DNA from: CAZCEC01 sp964497615
GTDB taxonomy: Bacteria > Chloroflexota > Anaerolineae > Anaerolineales > UBA6663
Direction: 5' to 3'
DNA: 7,465 nucleotides
Assembly: GCA_964497615.1 (NCBI GenBank)
Contig: CAZCEC010000129.1
Location: 1-7,465 of the forward strand
The position numbers and the translations under genes are program-made. Below, one piece after another: positions 5,089 through 7,465 of this stretch. The notes below the pieces were generated by a model. It was not told the DNA's origin. It did no database searches and worked only from the letters and a program-made list of their open reading frames with translations. The first letter of the stretch is position 1, and each line of letters opens with the position of its first letter.

Positions 5089-5813
5089 GGGAGGGGTTGG
5101 AGGCGGGCGAGGGCGGGTTCGAGGGCGGCGATGGCGGGGATGACGGGACAGCGGGCTTCGGGGAAGAGGCCGAGGGGGTCGATGAGAATGGGGCGCAGGC
5201 CAGCGCCTTCGGCGCCCTGGATGTCGGCGTAGTAGTTGTCGCCGATGTAGACGCAGTCGGCGGGGCGGGCGCCGGCCAGGGCGGCGGCCTGGTGAAAGAT
5301 GCCGGGGTCGGGCTTCCAGCATTGGGCCTGACCGGCGGAGAGGGTGAAGGCGAAGTGTTCGGCCAGGCCCAGTTCGGCGGCCAGGGCGTCGAGCGGCTCG
5401 CGGCGGTTGGAGACGAGGCCGAGGGTGAAGCCTTGCGCCCGGAGACGCGCGAGGGTGGGAACGACGTCGGCGGGGATGTGGTGGCGCGGCTGGTAGCGCT
5501 CGTTGAACAGGGCGATGACGGCGGGGGCCAGGGCGGGCGCTTGCCCGTCAAAGCCGACGGCGCGCAATTCGCGCTCGGTGTAGCGGATCCAGAAGTCGTC
5601 GCTTTCGCCGCCCAACTCGGTGAGGTCCTGGCGCATTTCGGGGGCGACGGACCAGTAGTAGTGGGTCCAGCGGTGGCCGGCGCGCACCTGCTCCGGGGTG
5701 AGCGGGCGGGCCAACTCCTCCACGTAGCTGACAAAGCTGGCAAAGCCGTTGGGGTCGTTGTGGCGGAGGGTGCCGTCGAGGTCGAAGAGGATAGTCTTGA
5801 GGTGGGAGGGCAT
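5073..5813 (-). CDS. HAD-superfamily phosphatase-like hydrolase
   Basis: 246 residues. All four HAD motifs are present. Motif I is FDLDGTL with nucleophile Asp11 and acid/base Asp13. Motif II is GLVSNRREP with Ser135. Motif III is Lys167 in CWKPDPGIF. Motif IV is YIGDNYYADIQGAEGAG with Asp192 and Asp197. A helical C1-type cap fits residues about 17-115. The arrangement is that of the phosphoglycolate-phosphatase or nucleotidase-like subgroup, cytoplasmic and Mg-dependent; the substrate cannot be read from sequence. The start has no evident ribosome site. The gene follows moaA by 67 bp, filled by a repeat hairpin, so shared transcription is possible but functional linkage to molybdopterin synthesis is not implied. 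The last residues (HTS) and the TAA stop come from the heptamer repeat at 5061-5088. Confidence 0.9.
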   Translation of the reverse strand: MPSHLKTILFDLDGTLRHNDPNGFASFVSYVEELARPLTPEQVRAGHRWTHYYWSVAPEMRQDLTELGGESDDFWIRYTERELRAVGFDGQAPALAPAVIALFNERYQPRHHIPADVVPTLARLRAQGFTLGLVSNRREPLDALAAELGLAEHFAFTLSAGQAQCWKPDPGIFHQAAALAGARPADCVYIGDNYYADIQGAEGAGLRPILIDPLGLFPEARCPVIPAIAALEPALARLQPLPLHTS

Positions 5814-5825
5814 CGTAGGACTAGA

Positions 5826-5881
5826 GGTCGGAAGTCAGAGGTCGGAGGTCAGAAGTGATCTGACCGCTGACATCCGACTTC
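5826..5881. repeat. Heptamer repeat forming a long imperfect hairpin
   Basis: Seven-base units of the type GGTCGGA / AGTCAGA / GGTCGGA / GGTCAGA run through 5826-5853, and the following bases carry degenerate copies in the opposite orientation. GGTCAGA (5847-5853) pairs exactly with TCTGACC (5859-5865), and pairing continues with mismatches out to 5831 and 5881. The stem begins at the moaA stop and fills the gap before the HAD gene. It could protect or end the moaA transcript, but no T-run follows it. Confidence 0.7.
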
Positions 5882-6861
5882 TATCCCCCTATCTCACTCA
5901 TGACGCGGTTCATGGGGACGACGTTGTGGGCCAGGCCGTGGCCCCAGGGCTTGTGGTGGACGGCCTTGGCGATGAGGGCCTTGAGGTCATCCAGGCCGGC
6001 CCCGGCGCGCAGGGGGGTGAGCAGGTCCATCTCGTATTCGCGCAGGAGGCACATGCGCAGCTTGCCGTCGGCGGTGAGGCGGGCGCGGGTGCAGGAGGCG
6101 CAGAAGGGCTCGGTGACGGAGCTGATGAAGCCAATATCGCCGAGGCCCTCGGCGAGGCGGTAGAGGCGGGCTTCGCCGTCGAGCTTGCCGCCGTCCACGG
6201 GGGTGAGGGGGCCGAGTTTGGCTTCGATGGCGGCGCGCATCTCCTGGGCGGTGACGACCTGGTTCTGCTGAAAGTCGGCCACGTCGCCGAAGGGCATCAT
6301 CTCGATGAAGCGCATCTGCCAGGGGTGGTAGAGGGTGAGGGCGGAGAGGTCCACCACGTCGGCTTCGTTGTAGCCGCGCACGATGACGGCGTTGAGCTTC
6401 ATGGGCAGGAGGCCGGCCTGCTCGGCGGCTTCGATGCCGGCCCAGACGTCCTGCACGTCGCCCCAGCGGGTGAGGCGTTTGAACTTGTGAGGATCGAGGG
6501 TGTCAATCGAGACGTTGACGCGCTGGAGGCCGGCCTCGACCAGGGGGCGGGCAAGCTGCTTGAGCATGAGGCCATTGGTGGTCATGGACAAGCCGCGCAC
6601 GCCGGGGGTCTGGGCGATGCCGCGCACAATCTCGACGACGTTGGCCCGAATGGTGGGCTCGCCGCCGGTGAGGCGGAACTTGTGGAAGCCCATCTCGGTG
6701 AACAAGCGCACGAGCAGGAGTAGTTCGTCGTCCTGGAGCAACTCGGCGCGGGGCCGGAAGGTGATGTCTTCCGGCATGCAATAGACGCAGCGCAGGTTGC
6801 AGCGGTCGGTGAGGCTGATGCGCAGGTAGTGAATTTCGCGTCCGAAACGGTCGAGGGCCAT
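5881..6861 (-). CDS. moaA: GTP 3',8-cyclase MoaA, molybdenum cofactor biosynthesis
   Basis: 326 residues from ATG 6861, a normal MoaA length. This radical-SAM enzyme converts GTP to 3',8-cyclo-7,8-dihydro-GTP, the first step of molybdopterin synthesis, with MoaC acting next. The N-terminal cluster motif is CNLRCVYC (Cys21, Cys25, Cys28), followed by GGEPTIR (residues 66-72) and the SIDTLDPHKF segment. The second [4Fe-4S] site, which binds GTP, is FCASC...C with Cys254, Cys257 and Cys271 in the expected C-x2-C-x13-C spacing. The protein ends in the conserved Gly-Gly tail that is needed for catalysis. A GTG seven codons upstream (6880-6882) is also in frame, but the ATG matches the usual MoaA N-terminus better. 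No other molybdenum genes are in the window, so it appears to be a stand-alone copy or the end of a split cluster. Confidence 0.96.
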   Translation of the reverse strand: MALDRFGREIHYLRISLTDRCNLRCVYCMPEDITFRPRAELLQDDELLLLVRLFTEMGFHKFRLTGGEPTIRANVVEIVRGIAQTPGVRGLSMTTNGLMLKQLARPLVEAGLQRVNVSIDTLDPHKFKRLTRWGDVQDVWAGIEAAEQAGLLPMKLNAVIVRGYNEADVVDLSALTLYHPWQMRFIEMMPFGDVADFQQNQVVTAQEMRAAIEAKLGPLTPVDGGKLDGEARLYRLAEGLGDIGFISSVTEPFCASCTRARLTADGKLRMCLLREYEMDLLTPLRAGAGLDDLKALIAKAVHHKPWGHGLAHNVVPMNRVMSEIGG

Positions 6862-6870
6862 AGCGTTCTG

Positions 6871-6900
6871 CGATGATAGCACAACGGGTGAATTTTAGAA
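6871..6900 (-). promoter_or_regulatory. Possible moaA promoter, near-leaderless
   Basis: On the minus strand TGCTATCAT at 6872-6880 is an extended -10 box (TG, one base, TATCAT) only 11 bp before the moaA ATG. Seventeen bases further upstream is TTTCTA, a poor -35. Use of this promoter would give a transcript with almost no leader, which would agree with the lack of a ribosome site. Confidence 0.35.
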
Positions 6901-6935
6901 AGGGTGATCTACTTTATTAAGGACGGGACCATCTC

Positions 6936-7096
6936 ACCGCGGAGCACGCGAAGGGCGCGGAGAAAGGCAAAAAAGCTCAACCGCAGAGAGCGCGGAGGGC
7001 GCGGAGGAACCCTTACCACGAAGGCACGAAGGGGAGAAGGGGCACGAAGAAGGGCAAAAGGCTCAACCGCAGAGAGCGCAAGGGGCGCAAGGAATG
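6936..7096. repeat. Degenerate nonamer repeat modules (ACCGCRRAG type)
   Basis: This noncoding stretch between the kinase and moaA is built of four modules, starting near 6936, 6980, 7015 and 7066. Each opens with ACC(G/A)C(G/A)(G/A)AG and continues with nine-base units such as GGCGCGGAG or GGCACGAAG. GCTCAACCGCAGAGAGCGC (19 bases) is repeated exactly at 6975-6993 and 7061-7079. Purines dominate the plus strand. No ORF with coding character was seen in the stretch. Confidence 0.75.
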
Positions 7097-7111
7097 GCGG
7101 AAGGGGAGGCG

Positions 7112-7465
7112 CTAGGGGAGGGTGAGGCGGACGCGGGTGCCGGCGCCGGGCTGGCTTTCGACCGCCATTGTGCCGCCGAGGACGGCGAGGAGGGTGCCGT
7201 GGAGGGAGAGGCCCTGGCCGGTCGTGTCCTCGCCAGGGTGGGTGTGAGGGGCGAGGCCGGCGCCGTTGTCGGCGAGGGTGAGGGTGAGGCCGGTGGGATC
7301 GGCAGGGGCAAGGGTGAGGGTAATGTGCAGGGGGGAGTCGGGGCGGCGGGCGTGGCGGGCGGCGTTGCGCAGGGCTTCGCGGGCGGCGGAGTAGAGGACG
7401 TCGGCGGCGAGGGGCGGGAGGGCGGCGGCGCGGGCTTCGGCTTCGGGGGAGAGGTCCCAGTCCAC
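7112..7465 (-). CDS. Sensor histidine kinase, C-terminal ATPase domain (partial)
   Basis: The last 118 codons of a gene whose start lies beyond the right edge; the first visible codon, GTG, is probably an internal valine. The sequence is a HATPase domain of the NarL/DegS (HisKA_3) class. The N box is YSAAREALRNAARHA, with Glu30, Asn34 and His38 counted from the edge. The G1 box is DNGAGL (66-71), the G2 box is GQGLSLHG (83-90), and the C-terminal GTMAVESQPGAGTRVRLTLP is typical. It binds ATP for autophosphorylation of a histidine that lies off the window, as do the sensing domains. No response regulator follows it, so its partner is probably upstream or elsewhere. The stop is TAG at 7112-7114. 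Confidence 0.9.
   Translation of the reverse strand: MDWDLSPEAEARAAALPPLAADVLYSAAREALRNAARHARRPDSPLHITLTLAPADPTGLTLTLADNGAGLAPHTHPGEDTTGQGLSLHGTLLAVLGGTMAVESQPGAGTRVRLTLP

Noticed and set aside
6936..7096. CRISPR array
   Set aside because: The modules are degenerate, with no constant repeat and no unique spacers of uniform length, and there are no cas genes.

Overview
The window is high-GC bacterial DNA. Dense coding, many short same-strand overlaps and degenerate tandem repeats in the gaps would suit Chloroflexota (Anaerolineae-like). That lineage is an inference from style, not from a marker gene. Positions 1 to about 4190 look like accessory DNA, probably one end of an integrated mobile element. 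Positions about 4227 to 7465 hold ordinary chromosomal genes.

The accessory half is built around a divergent control region at 1486-1617. Leftward (minus strand) run a ribbon-helix-helix-like protein, a 56-residue ORF, a 74-residue protein, an 86-residue HicA-like protein with a hydrophobic C-terminal tail, and the start of a gene with an Ala/Trp tetrad repeat that runs off the left edge. Rightward (plus strand) run an XRE-type regulator, a 61-residue ORF, a two-helix membrane protein of DUF6232 type, and a 526-residue large serine recombinase whose start overlaps the previous stop as ATGA. A strong intrinsic terminator closes this rightward run, with the recombinase stop codon inside its loop. 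The control region carries a good minus-strand promoter, three TTGCC(A/G)(C/T)TT elements and an imperfect palindrome, so the XRE and/or RHH proteins may act there as a switch.

The chromosomal half is entirely on the minus strand, convergent with the recombinase. In transcription order it holds the C-terminal ATPase domain of a NarL-type sensor histidine kinase (cut by the right edge), moaA (molybdenum cofactor synthesis), a HAD phosphatase-like hydrolase, and a SIMPL-domain lipoprotein. Three of these intergenic stretches carry a different degenerate short repeat: nonamer modules upstream of moaA, a heptamer hairpin after moaA, and a heptamer array that supplies the HAD stop codon.

The best candidates for something undescribed are the leftward cassette of small proteins, above all the HicA-like protein with a membrane tail and no recognisable HicB, and the DUF6232 protein translationally coupled to the integrase. 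No complete known defence system is visible. The functions of the small proteins are unproven.
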